Shown: positions 1-9,028 of the stretch, piece after piece
How the letters are laid out: each line of letters begins with the position of its first letter
How positions within the stretch are numbered: position 1 is the first letter of the stretch
Origin: Ophiocordyceps camponoti-saundersi (nom. inval.)
Taxonomy: Eukaryota > Ascomycota > Sordariomycetes > Hypocreales > Ophiocordycipitaceae
Length of the DNA: 64,000 bases
Assembly (NCBI GenBank): GCA_003339415.1
Contig: PDHQ01000024.1
Span: 186,001 to 250,000 of the forward strand
Direction: 5' to 3'
Program-made: the position numbers and the translations under genes
The notes under the pieces: model-generated
Seen by the model: the letters and a program-made list of their open reading frames with translations, nothing else
What the model was told of the DNA's origin: nothing
The model's database searches: none

Positions 1-96
1 CCACTCCTCCTGGTCATCGTGCATAACCTGCCGCAGCACCTCGTCCACATCTAGCGCGCCAGGCAGATCTGCGTCAGCGCTAGCCGGAAACGCCAT
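1..96 (-). CDS. 5' end of an unknown protein, cut by the window edge
   Basis: An ATG at 96 on the minus strand opens a frame that stays open for 32 codons to the window edge. It starts MAFPASADADLPGALDVDEV and is acidic, with Asp and Glu clusters. The rest of the gene lies outside the window, so no domain can be named. The ATG is preceded by a leader containing CT-rich DNA. I do not recognise the protein. The start codon itself is moderately supported by codon use, which resembles that of neighbouring genes. Confidence 0.5.
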   Translation of the reverse strand, partial: MAFPASADADLPGALDVDEVLRQVMHDDQEEW

Positions 97-485
97 GGGG
101 GAGGGTTGCTTGAAGAGAAGAGAAAGAGAATGACAGAGAGTTGGTTGTGTGTGGAAGACGGCGAGGCCGTCGGACGACTTTTCGATGAGAAATATGATAA
201 GGACATGTGAAGGACGACTGATAAGATAGCGGAGCGGAAAATTGTTTTTATAGACTAGCTAGCACCATTGTCCGTATTCGTATCCGCAGATTACTCACCT
301 ACATACCTAACACCTCATCTAATCCCATCCCATCTCGTCTCGACAAATGAAATAGAACCCGAACAAACTTGTCCGTACAAACAAACGAAAGGAATCGACT
401 CTCTAACGTGAACCAAGCTTATGAGACCGCAAAGCGGCACAGACAGAATGCGCACATCTTGTCGAAAGGAAAGTGATCTCTGCCC
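97..485. other. Intergenic, 389 bp
   Basis: This stretch is the upstream region of the leftward partial gene and the 3' flank of the leftward cysteine-module gene. I see only short AT-rich patches and no coding frame with support. Confidence 0.6.
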
Positions 486-2873
486 TTAGCAGGTTTTGGG
501 GTGCTTCTTCGCCTGGGAGGCAGCAGGTTTCTTGCTGGCCTGAGGAGAATCAGCCGGCTTCTCCTTGTCCTCGGAGGCAGAGACTGGCTTGTTCTCCTGA
601 GAGCCAGCGGACCCCTCAGCGGACTCGCCACTCGGCTGGGCAGAAGCAGCGGGCTCTTCGTTGTCCTGAGGAGCATCGGCTTGCTCCTTGTCCTCGGGAG
701 CAGAAGGCTTCTTGCCGAGAATAAGCTCTTGGCAGGTCTGCTTAATCACATCCGTCGACATGTCGCAGGCTCTCCTGATGGCATCGGTCGACAGATGGGT
801 GAAGTGTCCTTTCTTCTCCGTCTCAGCAAAACTCGTGCCATTGACAATGTCGCCGCAGTATGTGGTGGCAGGGTAGTCGTCGACGACACCCTTCGGAAGG
901 TCGACTTGGAAGACGCTGATGATTTCGTCCTTGCATTTCTCCGACGCCTTGGGACCCGGGTGGCAGGTGGCGTTCTTGGATGGTCCAAAGCTAGCCTGGA
1001 TGTCTTGGCAGGTCGCCATCAATCGGTTGCTCGACTGATCGCACTTCTTCTGAATCTCCAACTTTGCACCACCATCGAACGGCTGATTTTCTAGACGGTC
1101 GCCGGCGATGATGTCGTTGCAGAAGTCCAAGATTGGGCATTCGTCGTTGTCCCATACATCGAAGATGGCGTTGCGGCACTCTGGCGTTGATGGAACATCG
1201 GGAGAAGATGAACCAGCGGGAGGAGGGGATGACGGCTCCGCGGAAGGAGAAGATGACCCAGCAGCAGTCGGCGATGGTGCTGCAGAAGTTGTTGACGATG
1301 CAGGGCGAGATTTGCAAGACTGTCCGACGTCGGCGCGAATGCTTCCACAGGTCGTGACCAGATATCCCTGGTTGACGTCACAGTTCACGTTCATGGCCGC
1401 TACACCGTCCGTACCAAGTTTGGAAAGCTGCGAATCCGGGCCCAGAGCTTCGACGTTCTCGCAGAATTCGACGACTTGGCAATCTCCCTCGAATGTGTCG
1501 TACAGCCACTTCTTGCAGTCCTCCGGTGACTTGACAGACCCAGAGCATACCTCCTCGATCAAGGGATCAAAATCGCGTTCGAATTCTTGACAGACGAAGG
1601 GCAACAAGGTACCATCTGTGCCGCATGACTCCTTCATCTTGGCTTCGAACTCTGGACCGGAGGAGGTATACTGGGGGCCCATACCGGAGGCAGGGACGTT
1701 TTTGCAGAACTCGTGGATCTTGCAATCGTCAACCTTGGTATCGCGAATCAGATTCTTGCATCTATTCGCAAATCCACCCGGATATAGAACTGATGACTCG
1801 GCCGGCTTGGACTCCGGCTTAGACTCGGCCGGCTCAGGCTCGTCCGGCTTGGACTCGGCCGGCTTCGGTGACTTGTCGGACCCAGAGCACTTGTCCTCGA
1901 TATAGGGATCAAAATCGCTTTCGAGGTCTTTACAGATGAGGGCCAACAAGGTACCATCTGTGCCGCATGACTCCTTCATCCTGGCTTCGAACTCCGGACC
2001 GGAAGAGGTATACTGGGGGCCCCGACCGGAGGCGGGGACATTCTTGCAGAACTCGTGGATCTTGCAATCGTCGTCGACATTTGTTTCGCGAATCAAATGC
2101 CTGCAACTATTCGGTGATCCACGTGAAAACTCGACCGGCTCAGACTCGACTGGCTTGGACTCCGCCGGCTTGGACTCGGTCGGCTTGGACTCGGTCGGCT
2201 TGGACTCGACCGGCTCAGACTCGACCGGCTCAGGCTCCGCCGGCTTAGGCTCGTCCGGCTTTGACTCCGGCTTGGACTCGTCCGGCTTAGACTCGGCCGG
2301 CTCAACAGCGGGCTTTTCTTTCTCGCAGCGATCAGTTTTCTCTTGCCCAAAGAAATCGAGCTTCTTCTGACAGGCCGTTCTCAAGTATTGACCTTTTTCG
2401 CCGCACTTCTTCTTCGCGCCAGCTTCGCGATCCGGGCCGAGTGAGGAGATACTGGCAAGCGGACTTTGGGTCGTGGCGTCTGTGCAGAAGTTGTAGAATT
2501 CACAATCGTTACCCAGGGTTTCGGTGATCCAACTGGCGCATTCCTCCTGAGATCCAGAATCCGGCTTGCAGGTAAGTAATTCTATTCGTCCCATTCGGTT
2601 TATGGTATTGATGCAAGTCGTCTGCAGGATGGCACCGTTTGTATCGCACGCATCTTCCAGCTCCTGCTTATCCTTGGCATTGAGTGACTTGGTCCCCGCA
2701 GCCTGACCGATGACGACGACGTCGCTGCAGAAGTCCACCATGTCACAACTCTTGCCGGCGAAAAACTTGTCGAACCAGTTCTTGCATGAGTTTAGCTGCT
2801 CATCAGTCTGCGGTCTAGGCCTCGCCGAGGCCGCGACGACGAAGACGGCGACGGGAAGGTTTGAGAACCTCAT
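486..2873 (-). CDS. Secreted protein made of repeated six-cysteine modules
   Basis: Intron-less frame of 795 aa. I start it at the ATG at 2873, not at the first in-frame ATG at 2933, because this gives an N-terminus (MRFSNLPVAVFVVAASARPR) that looks like a short signal peptide. The mature protein holds six full modules with the spacing C-x11/12-C-x5-C-x25/26-C-x10-C-x14-C (last spacer 10 in module five). Their first Cys are near residues 30, 112, 257, 372, 453 and 566. A seventh, degenerate module with four Cys follows near 647-714. Modules two to four are separated by Glu-Ser-Lys-Pro linkers. A Ser/Pro linker precedes module six. The tail (about 720-795) is acidic, Pro/Ser-rich and ends in Cys. 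I do not recognise the fold, and the spacing is not that of CFEM (eight Cys). An extracellular or wall role is inference from the signal peptide and disulfide-type pattern. Confidence 0.8.
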   Translation of the reverse strand: MRFSNLPVAVFVVAASARPRPQTDEQLNSCKNWFDKFFAGKSCDMVDFCSDVVVIGQAAGTKSLNAKDKQELEDACDTNGAILQTTCINTINRMGRIELLTCKPDSGSQEECASWITETLGNDCEFYNFCTDATTQSPLASISSLGPDREAGAKKKCGEKGQYLRTACQKKLDFFGQEKTDRCEKEKPAVEPAESKPDESKPESKPDEPKPAEPEPVESEPVESKPTESKPTESKPAESKPVESEPVEFSRGSPNSCRHLIRETNVDDDCKIHEFCKNVPASGRGPQYTSSGPEFEARMKESCGTDGTLLALICKDLESDFDPYIEDKCSGSDKSPKPAESKPDEPEPAESKPESKPAESSVLYPGGFANRCKNLIRDTKVDDCKIHEFCKNVPASGMGPQYTSSGPEFEAKMKESCGTDGTLLPFVCQEFERDFDPLIEEVCSGSVKSPEDCKKWLYDTFEGDCQVVEFCENVEALGPDSQLSKLGTDGVAAMNVNCDVNQGYLVTTCGSIRADVGQSCKSRPASSTTSAAPSPTAAGSSSPSAEPSSPPPAGSSSPDVPSTPECRNAIFDVWDNDECPILDFCNDIIAGDRLENQPFDGGAKLEIQKKCDQSSNRLMATCQDIQASFGPSKNATCHPGPKASEKCKDEIISVFQVDLPKGVVDDYPATTYCGDIVNGTSFAETEKKGHFTHLSTDAIRRACDMSTDVIKQTCQELILGKKPSAPEDKEQADAPQDNEEPAASAQPSGESAEGSAGSQENKPVSASEDKEKPADSPQASKKPAASQAKKHPKTC
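1528..2122 (-). repeat. Internal duplication of one cysteine module
   Basis: Two copies of about 255 bp (roughly 1528-1782 and 1867-2122) encode modules three and four of the secreted protein and are nearly identical over long runs, including one perfect block of more than 30 bp. The other modules are far more diverged, so this pair looks like a recent tandem duplication, separated by the repeat-rich ESKP linker. Confidence 0.8.
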
Positions 2874-4730
2874 AACGAAAGTATGTGAGGCTTTGTTTGG
2901 GAAAAAAAGCCTTTGGGAAAAAACAAACAACAAAACGGAGGAGCGAAGGGATAAGACGACGACGAGTGAGGGTGGGTGAGAAGCAAGGCTTTCAGAAGAG
3001 AGGATAGGGCTGGGGCAGCACAGTCATGATTTATAGGAGACGGTGGGAAGGTTCGAATTCCAAAGGGTGGGAACAACAGAGCAACGAAAACGCCTTAATC
3101 AAGGCACGGATATAATATGACATGACGTGGGCACATATAGCATGTGTTGCGTGTCGCCCTATGCTTTTGCTTTATCATCTACTATAGGCTACGTTGTTAC
3201 TATACGGTGCGGGATGGCCGAAATTGTCCTTGTTTCCTCTCTTTAATGCTGGCCCTAGGGACAATGATCCTGTGTTATAATGGAGGGATCACGATAGCAT
3301 GAAGTTGGTAGCAATGCCTTGCTAGGATGTAAGGGGTTGGAGAGGATGAAGTTGGGCTTTTTTTCTTTCTATCCTTGTACTCGAGAGAGGGATATAGGGA
3401 TATAATCCTTTGTTGTACATATATACATATGTGTGTGTGTATGTATACTAGGTAGGCAAGCAAAGCATGGATTAATGAAGGACGGGACGAAGGGACAGAA
3501 GCCTCTAGATTTCTCCTCGTGGCGCAGTGTGCGATATAGAGAAGCTGAGAATAGAAACAACATGACTCTCACGGCCCGCAAAAAGGGAGGAAATCGACAG
3601 ATGAATCCACAGCATAACCAACAAGGCACCACGATAGGCCAAGAAAACAAGGGCACAACTCGTCGACTTCGAGTCAGGGGGTGTATGTATGTGTATGTAC
3701 ATATTCTCCACCCCTTTGCGGAAAAGGCACCGGGCTCACGGCCACGGTCGGGCAGAGAGAGGCTGGCTGGGACGACGCCCTTTGATGACGTGCCAAGCGT
3801 CTGACGTGGAGGGAGGGCTGGCTCTGGTTTTGTACATATTCCGGATGAAGGTTTGGGTTTTTTTTTTATGTGTGTATGTAGATTCTTGGGAGGGTCGTGG
3901 ATAGGTAGGTAGGTAGGTAGGTTGTGATTGATCGGGTTTGATCATCTGAGGTTCAGCTGACTGATTATCGTGGTTGAGAACTATGTATAAGGCTGTTTAT
4001 ACTATATGCAAATGCACATACCTACCATCGCATCACATCCATATACTATGTAATAGCCTAATAGGTAAGCATATGTACATAGCATAACATGCTGCCTACT
4101 AGCTGGTTGGGATAGTGGTAAGTTGTACATACATACATATAAGACGAGGTTAAGGCCGTTTTCGCTCGCGATATATCTATGTATGCAGTGCATATATATA
4201 TGCAATGCATTGGATAGGTAGGTAAACTGCGGCTGTCAACGGTCTTAGATAGATAGACTTGGCCACTTCCATCCACATCAACAACATATCAAAACAGAAC
4301 CTACCTTGAAATACATACATAAGCATCCCACACTTGCTTGCTTACTTATTCACAGCTGTGATAAACAGACAGTCAGCCATCTTGGCCGAGGCACACACCC
4401 CATTCGACAACGCCTATCCCACTCCGTAGTCACGGATACACTATCTGCAGCAAAGGCAGACTAAAGAAATCCCCCCGGTTGTCGGCGTCGCTATCGATAG
4501 CGGGGCCGTGGCTCGGCCCGCGGCTCAGCTGACCTGAACGTCCATCTCCTGTGTGTTCCCGCTCCTCCTCCTGCTCCTCCTCTTCCTCCTCCGCCTCGTC
4601 AATCCTCCCATCCCTCCTCCTCCTACTTCTATTCTTAGCCACAAACATACTTTACCTCTTCCTCCTCATTCCGAAGCTCGTCTCACCCTCCCCCCTTCCC
4701 TCCCCTCCTCTGGCCGAGGGCGCAAGGGAC
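2874..4730. other. Intergenic, 1.86 kb, divergent promoters
   Basis: This region separates the leftward cysteine-module gene from the rightward HIS7. It holds a TATA-like element for the former, a (TAGG)n tract at 3902-3921, scattered TACATA repeats, and a CT-rich stretch at about 4551-4725 just before the HIS7 ATG that probably lies in its leader. No supported gene. Confidence 0.6.
3029..3035 (-). promoter_or_regulatory. TATA box of the cysteine-module gene
   Basis: TATAAAT on the minus strand, about 160 bp upstream of the ATG at 2873. The spacing is plausible for a fungal TATA promoter with a leader of about 100 nt. Confidence 0.45.
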
Positions 4731-6575
4731 ATGGCGCCCACCGTACACCTTCTCGACTACGTCGCCGGCAACATCAGAAGCCTGGTCAACGCCATCGAAA
4801 AGGTCGGCTATCAGGTCGAATGGATCAAGTCGCCCGACGAAGTGGCCAAGGCCGAGGTTTTTCTCCCCTTTCCCTTCTTCCCTCTCTCTCCTCCTCCTCC
4901 TCCTCCTCCTCCTCCTCCTCCTCTTCCTCTTCCTCTTCCTTCTCTCTCTCTCTCCCCGTCTTCCAATCTGACCCACCTCTCTCTCTCTCTCCATCTCTCA
5001 CCCACCTCTCTGTAGAGGCTCATCCTCCCCGGCGTCGGCCACTTCGGCCATTGTCTCTCCCAACTCTCTCAGGCAAACTACCTTAGCGCCATCAACAAGC
5101 ACATCTCCGATGGCAAACCCTTCATGGGCATCTGCGTCGGTCTCCAAGCTCTCTTCCAAGGCTCGGCCGAAGATCCTTCCGTCCCGGGCCTCTCCTTGAT
5201 CGATGGCTCGCTAGTTCGCTTCGATGACGCTGCAAAGTCGGTTCCACACATCGGCTGGAACAGCGCAAACGTCGTCGGGGGCTGCCAAATGTACAATCTC
5301 GGCCCTGCTGCCTCGACAAAGTATTACTACGTTCACTCGTACAACTATCCTTACGTCCCCGGCCGGCTCGAGAAGCAGGGCTGGTCCGTCGCTACGGCCA
5401 CGTACGGCGCCGAGACGTTCGTCGGAGCCGTCGCCCGCCGCAATGTTTACGCCACACAATTCCATCCGGAAAAGTCGGGCGTTGCCGGTCTCCTCACCCT
5501 CCGCTCCTTTCTCTCCGGACAGGGCGCCGCGTCTCTCGGGAAGCCGTTTCCTGAAGGCGACGTATCCTCCCCGTCCACGGCCACCCTGGTCGCAAACGAT
5601 GGCCTCACCCGTCGCGTCATCGCCTGTCTAGACGTTCGCACAAACGACCAGGGCGATCTCGTCGTGACAAAAGGCGACCAGTACGACGTCCGTGACACCG
5701 ACTCCTCAGTCCGTAACCTCGGTAAACCCGTCGACCTCGCCCGTCGCTATTACGAGGCCGGCGCAGACGAAATCACCTTTCTCAACATCACCTCCTTTCG
5801 CGACTGTCCCGTAGCCGACCTCCCGATGCTCGAGGTCCTCCGCCGCGCTTCAACCTGCGTCTTCGTCCCCCTCACCATCGGAGGCGGCATCCGCGACACG
5901 GCGGACGCGACCGCCCTCGACGTCGCCACCTTGTACTTCGCCTCCGGCGCCGACAAGGTCTCCATCGGCTCCGACGCCGTCATCGCGGCCGAACAGTACT
6001 ACGCCCGAGGCCGCGTCCTAGACGGCAAGTCCTCCATCGAACTCATCTCCCGAGCCTACGGCGTGCAAGCGGTCGTCGTCAGCGTCGACCCCAGACGCGT
6101 CTACGTCGCCAGCCGCCAAGACAGCAACCACCACGTCATCGAGACGCTCTCCCCCGGCCCCGAGGGCGAGTCCCACTGCTGGTACGCCTGCACGATAAAG
6201 GGAGGCCGCGAGACGCGCGACCTGGACGTCGTCCAGCTCGCCCAGGCAGTCGAGGCCATGGGCGCGGGCGAACTCCTCCTCAACTCCATCGACCGCGACG
6301 GCTCGAACTCGGGCTTCGACCTGGAGCTCATCCGCCACGTCAAGGCCGCCGTCAAGATCCCCGTCATCGCATCCAGCGGCGCCGGCTCCCCCGCTCACTT
6401 CGAGGAGGTCTTCAACGAGACTACCACCGACGCCGCCCTCGGCGCCGGCATGTTTCATCGCGGCGAGTATACCGTCAAGCAGGTTAAGGATTACCTTCGA
6501 GTCAAGGGCCTGCTGGTGCGGCCCTTTGACGGCAACCTGGACCATGCGGCCAAGTTGGACCATGCAGCCGGCTAA
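4731..6575 (+). CDS. HIS7: Imidazole glycerol phosphate synthase (fused HisH-HisF)
   Basis: Bifunctional enzyme of histidine synthesis. The glutaminase half delivers ammonia to the cyclase half, which turns PRFAR into imidazole glycerol phosphate and AICAR. Two exons, 4731-4856 and 5016-6575, join in phase 0 to give 561 aa, close to the yeast protein. The N-terminal HisH domain has the nucleophile Cys82 in GICVG and the His192/Glu194 pair in FHPEK. The HisF (beta/alpha)8 barrel starts near residue 238 with RVIACLDV (Asp248) and carries [22 protein letters not shown] and IASSGAG phosphate-loop motifs. The 159-nt intron (4857-5015) is strongly pyrimidine-rich and includes a CTC microsatellite. 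Without the spliced first exon the glutaminase would lack its first strand. Cytosolic housekeeping gene; I saw no Gcn4/CPC1-type TGACTCA upstream. Confidence 0.95.
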
Positions 6576-7100
6576 CTAAACTCTCTCGCACTGGAATTGC
6601 CTGCTACGACGGCAAACTTGGTCTACTTTCTCACGAGGAAATGAAGGGAGGGTAGAAAAAAAAGATAATCTCTCTGTAGCTACCTACGGCTATGACGTGA
6701 ACGACAGCCGTCGTAGTGTCCTTTCCTGGTAGAACCCTTTTCACCGTGCATTTTGCTAGGACCCATTCTTCCCCTCCCCCAGTCCAGTCGGGCCACGATG
6801 AGTGCGAGATGGAACAACATTGGCCGTCAAGAAAGATGCAAACTGACAACGCCCCACGAAAGGTTTTTCAATGGCTCGCTTGTGGTCCACACACACACAC
6901 AAAAACCACATGTTTTGTCTCCCCCGTGCGCCAAACGAGCTGCCGTGAATGAAAGATGAGGGATAGAAGAGAAGAAGAAGAAATGAATAAAGTTGAGAGT
7001 GACAGGCCGACTATAGACGGGTTGCGAAGGGTCCCGGTCTGGAGAGCCTAGCCTGCGAACAGATAAAGATGAAACGCGACGATAGAGAGCGGAGGAATGT
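6576..7100. other. Intergenic between convergent HIS7 and OAZ, 525 bp
   Basis: 3' flanks of two converging genes. It holds a short (CA)n tract near 6890-6900 and AT-rich patches. No coding frame with support. Confidence 0.6.
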
Positions 7101-8159
7101 TCAGAGTTCCATGCCCATGAGAACCCACTCCGAACTGGTGACGTCCAAGTCGCCTGCCCAGTGATCCAGCGTGGCCATCTCGAAGCCAACCCACTGCAAG
7201 CTTCTCGTCAGCTCCAGCGCCTCCTTGGCGGGTATGTTGCGGTCGATGCAAGTCATGATGTGACCACACCCCAAGGGGCCGTCGGCGAGCTCGATAAGAG
7301 CCATTAGACTGTAAATGGGTCAGCAGCCTGTTCGGGTAGAATAAGGGTAGCAAGGGGATTTGCACTGACGCTCTCTTGAGGTCTCGTCCCATGACGCCTT
7401 GAGCGTCGAAGAAGACGAATAAAGACTTGTCTTCTCCGTCGTCGACGACAAAGGCGCGGAAGCTGGCGCCGCCGGCATAGTCCCAAACCTCCATCCAGGC
7501 GTCAACGTGAACGGGACTGTAGTCGAGGTCGGTGCCGTTCTTGAGCGCAGCGGCGATGCGGTCCTCTGGCGGCGGTGTTTGCACAAAAGCATCGGACAGG
7601 CAGGAGCCATACATCGACTGGTCCCTCTCACCATGGAACGCGGTCTTCATGGACTCACAGAAGAATCTCTCACATTCTTCCCTGATCACGAGTGCTGCCC
7701 CCCCTCGTCGGCGACCCGGAATGTCGCGCTTCTTGTTCTTGGGTAGAAGCGCGAGCTTGTTGGACGAGGTCAGCGCGGCGAGGGGGGGGCTTGTCGGAGG
7801 TGATGGAAGTCCCGAGGTAGGGACCTCAGGAATACCACTCCGCCCCTGGGATGGATGTCAGCTGTGAGACTTGAGGCTGGCTGTATTTATGTATGTATAT
7901 ATTTGTGTATATATGTAGGATCGTGCGGAAGACATGTGGGAAAGGTTTCAAGCCCAGGAGCAAGAGAGAGAGAGGGAGTAATGGAGAAATAAACGGGAAA
8001 AGGCTTACCTGCGACCCCCGTAGTGCAGTAGTGGAGGCCTTTGAGGTTGGAAGCAGAGTCGACGACGTAGCACGAGGCAAGGACATTGACGCGCGAAGCG
8101 ACCACGTCCTCGCCGTAGCGACTACTACAATTCAAAGTCTGGTAATTCATCGGCGCCAT
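7101..8159 (-). CDS. OAZ1: Ornithine decarboxylase antizyme, decoded by +1 ribosomal frameshift
   Basis: Antizyme binds ornithine decarboxylase and targets it to the proteasome, closing the polyamine feedback loop. Exons (minus strand) are 8159-8009, 7845-7370 and 7308-7101, with introns of 163 and 61 nt. The first frame (56 codons, beginning MAPMNYQTLN) ends in Trp-Tyr-Ser-stop at TCC-TGA (7831-7826). Skipping the T at 7828 moves translation into a second frame of 221 codons, ending GMEL. That frame contains the antizyme-type C-terminal core with QWVGFEMATLDHW at the position of the family's conserved VGFE motif. With the one-base skip, 168 + 666 nt divides exactly into 277 amino acids. The first intron acceptor (CCCAG at 7846) is chosen because it keeps frame with EWYS. 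An alternative AAG acceptor about 25 nt upstream is also in frame. An eight-C run sits in the second frame at about 7783-7790. Confidence 0.88.
7808..7831 (-). promoter_or_regulatory. Programmed +1 frameshift site with abutting hairpin
   Basis: On the mRNA strand the order is TGG-TAT-TCC-TGA. TCC-TGA is the known antizyme shift codon pair in many eukaryotes, and Trp two codons upstream of the shift codon (TGG-N3-TCC-TGA) also matches the animal antizymes. Directly after the stop codon GGTCCC (7825-7820) can pair with GGGACT (7813-7808) across a six-base loop, giving a six-pair stem including one G-U. The stop and shift codons are seen directly. A stimulatory role for the hairpin is inference, since it begins unusually close to the shift codon. 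Confidence 0.8.
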
Positions 8160-9028
8160 TTTTTTTTCTTAATCTCGGAGTCGGACGGAGAATTAATTTG
8201 GAGAATGACGAAGACAAGATGGCTGGTGAGTACGAGTTATGAAGAGGCGCGTATCTGATTGAGGCGAGGTTGGGTTTCCTATTCTTTTCAGACGTCGTTC
8301 TGCCTTGTTGGGGGTGACAGGATGGATTCAGTTGAAGGAGGGGGCGAAGAGGAAGAGAGAGAAAGGATGTGGGAGGGGGGAAAATGCCTGGCTGGAAAAA
8401 ACCTATGGGTTGGGGTAGGGAGGAGGGAGGGAGGGAGGGAGGCCCAAGCCACAGACGCAGCAGCCAAGGCTTTTTGAACAGTCACCTGAGCAATCCAGAC
8501 GGTGGCTGAGACGGCCATACAGTACGGATTTCGACTGGGCTGTTCCCTGAACAGTGGCGCACTTTGTCCGGCTGCAGCGGGTCGCGCCCTTAAAGGCTCT
8601 CAGCTACGTGTCTCGACCGCTAGCGGCTACGGCTTATTCACACTGTCTCAGTTCGCCGTCGGCTGCATGCGTTTCACAGTATCCGTAGTTACGCGCTACA
8701 AACTCTTCGACGACTCTGCATCGCGAGAGACAAATCAAGCGCACCGTGCATAGATTCAGCTCTCGACTGTAACACAGCCTTCGTTCACAGGGGTGGGAAT
8801 TTGGAACTCTTGATCACGTGTTCTTAAACGTACGACCGTCTCAAGTAGTACCAAGGTATTTCTCGCCGCTCGACGGCATCATCGCCCTCGTACAGCACCA
8901 ACACACGCCTTTCATATGAAACAGGATGCCTGTCTGACTCGACCACAACCACGGTATCTATACATTACCGTAACGAATATACCTACTTCCTCAGATGAGC
9001 CCCCCGCTCCATCCCTTCTCCTTATTCA
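8160..9028. other. Intergenic, 869 bp
   Basis: Upstream region of OAZ and 3' flank of the ArfGAP gene, both leftward. It contains a purine-rich tract with GGGA repeats at about 8337-8441, possibly in the OAZ promoter. No supported gene. Confidence 0.6.

Noticed and set aside
3054..3063. GGTTCGAATT resembling a tRNA B box
   Set aside because: No A box, acceptor stem or T stem can be built around it.
7770..7784. CGC-TGA as antizyme shift site
   Set aside because: Its frame relation to the downstream frame would need a +2 shift; the TCC-TGA at 7831-7826 fits +1 exactly.
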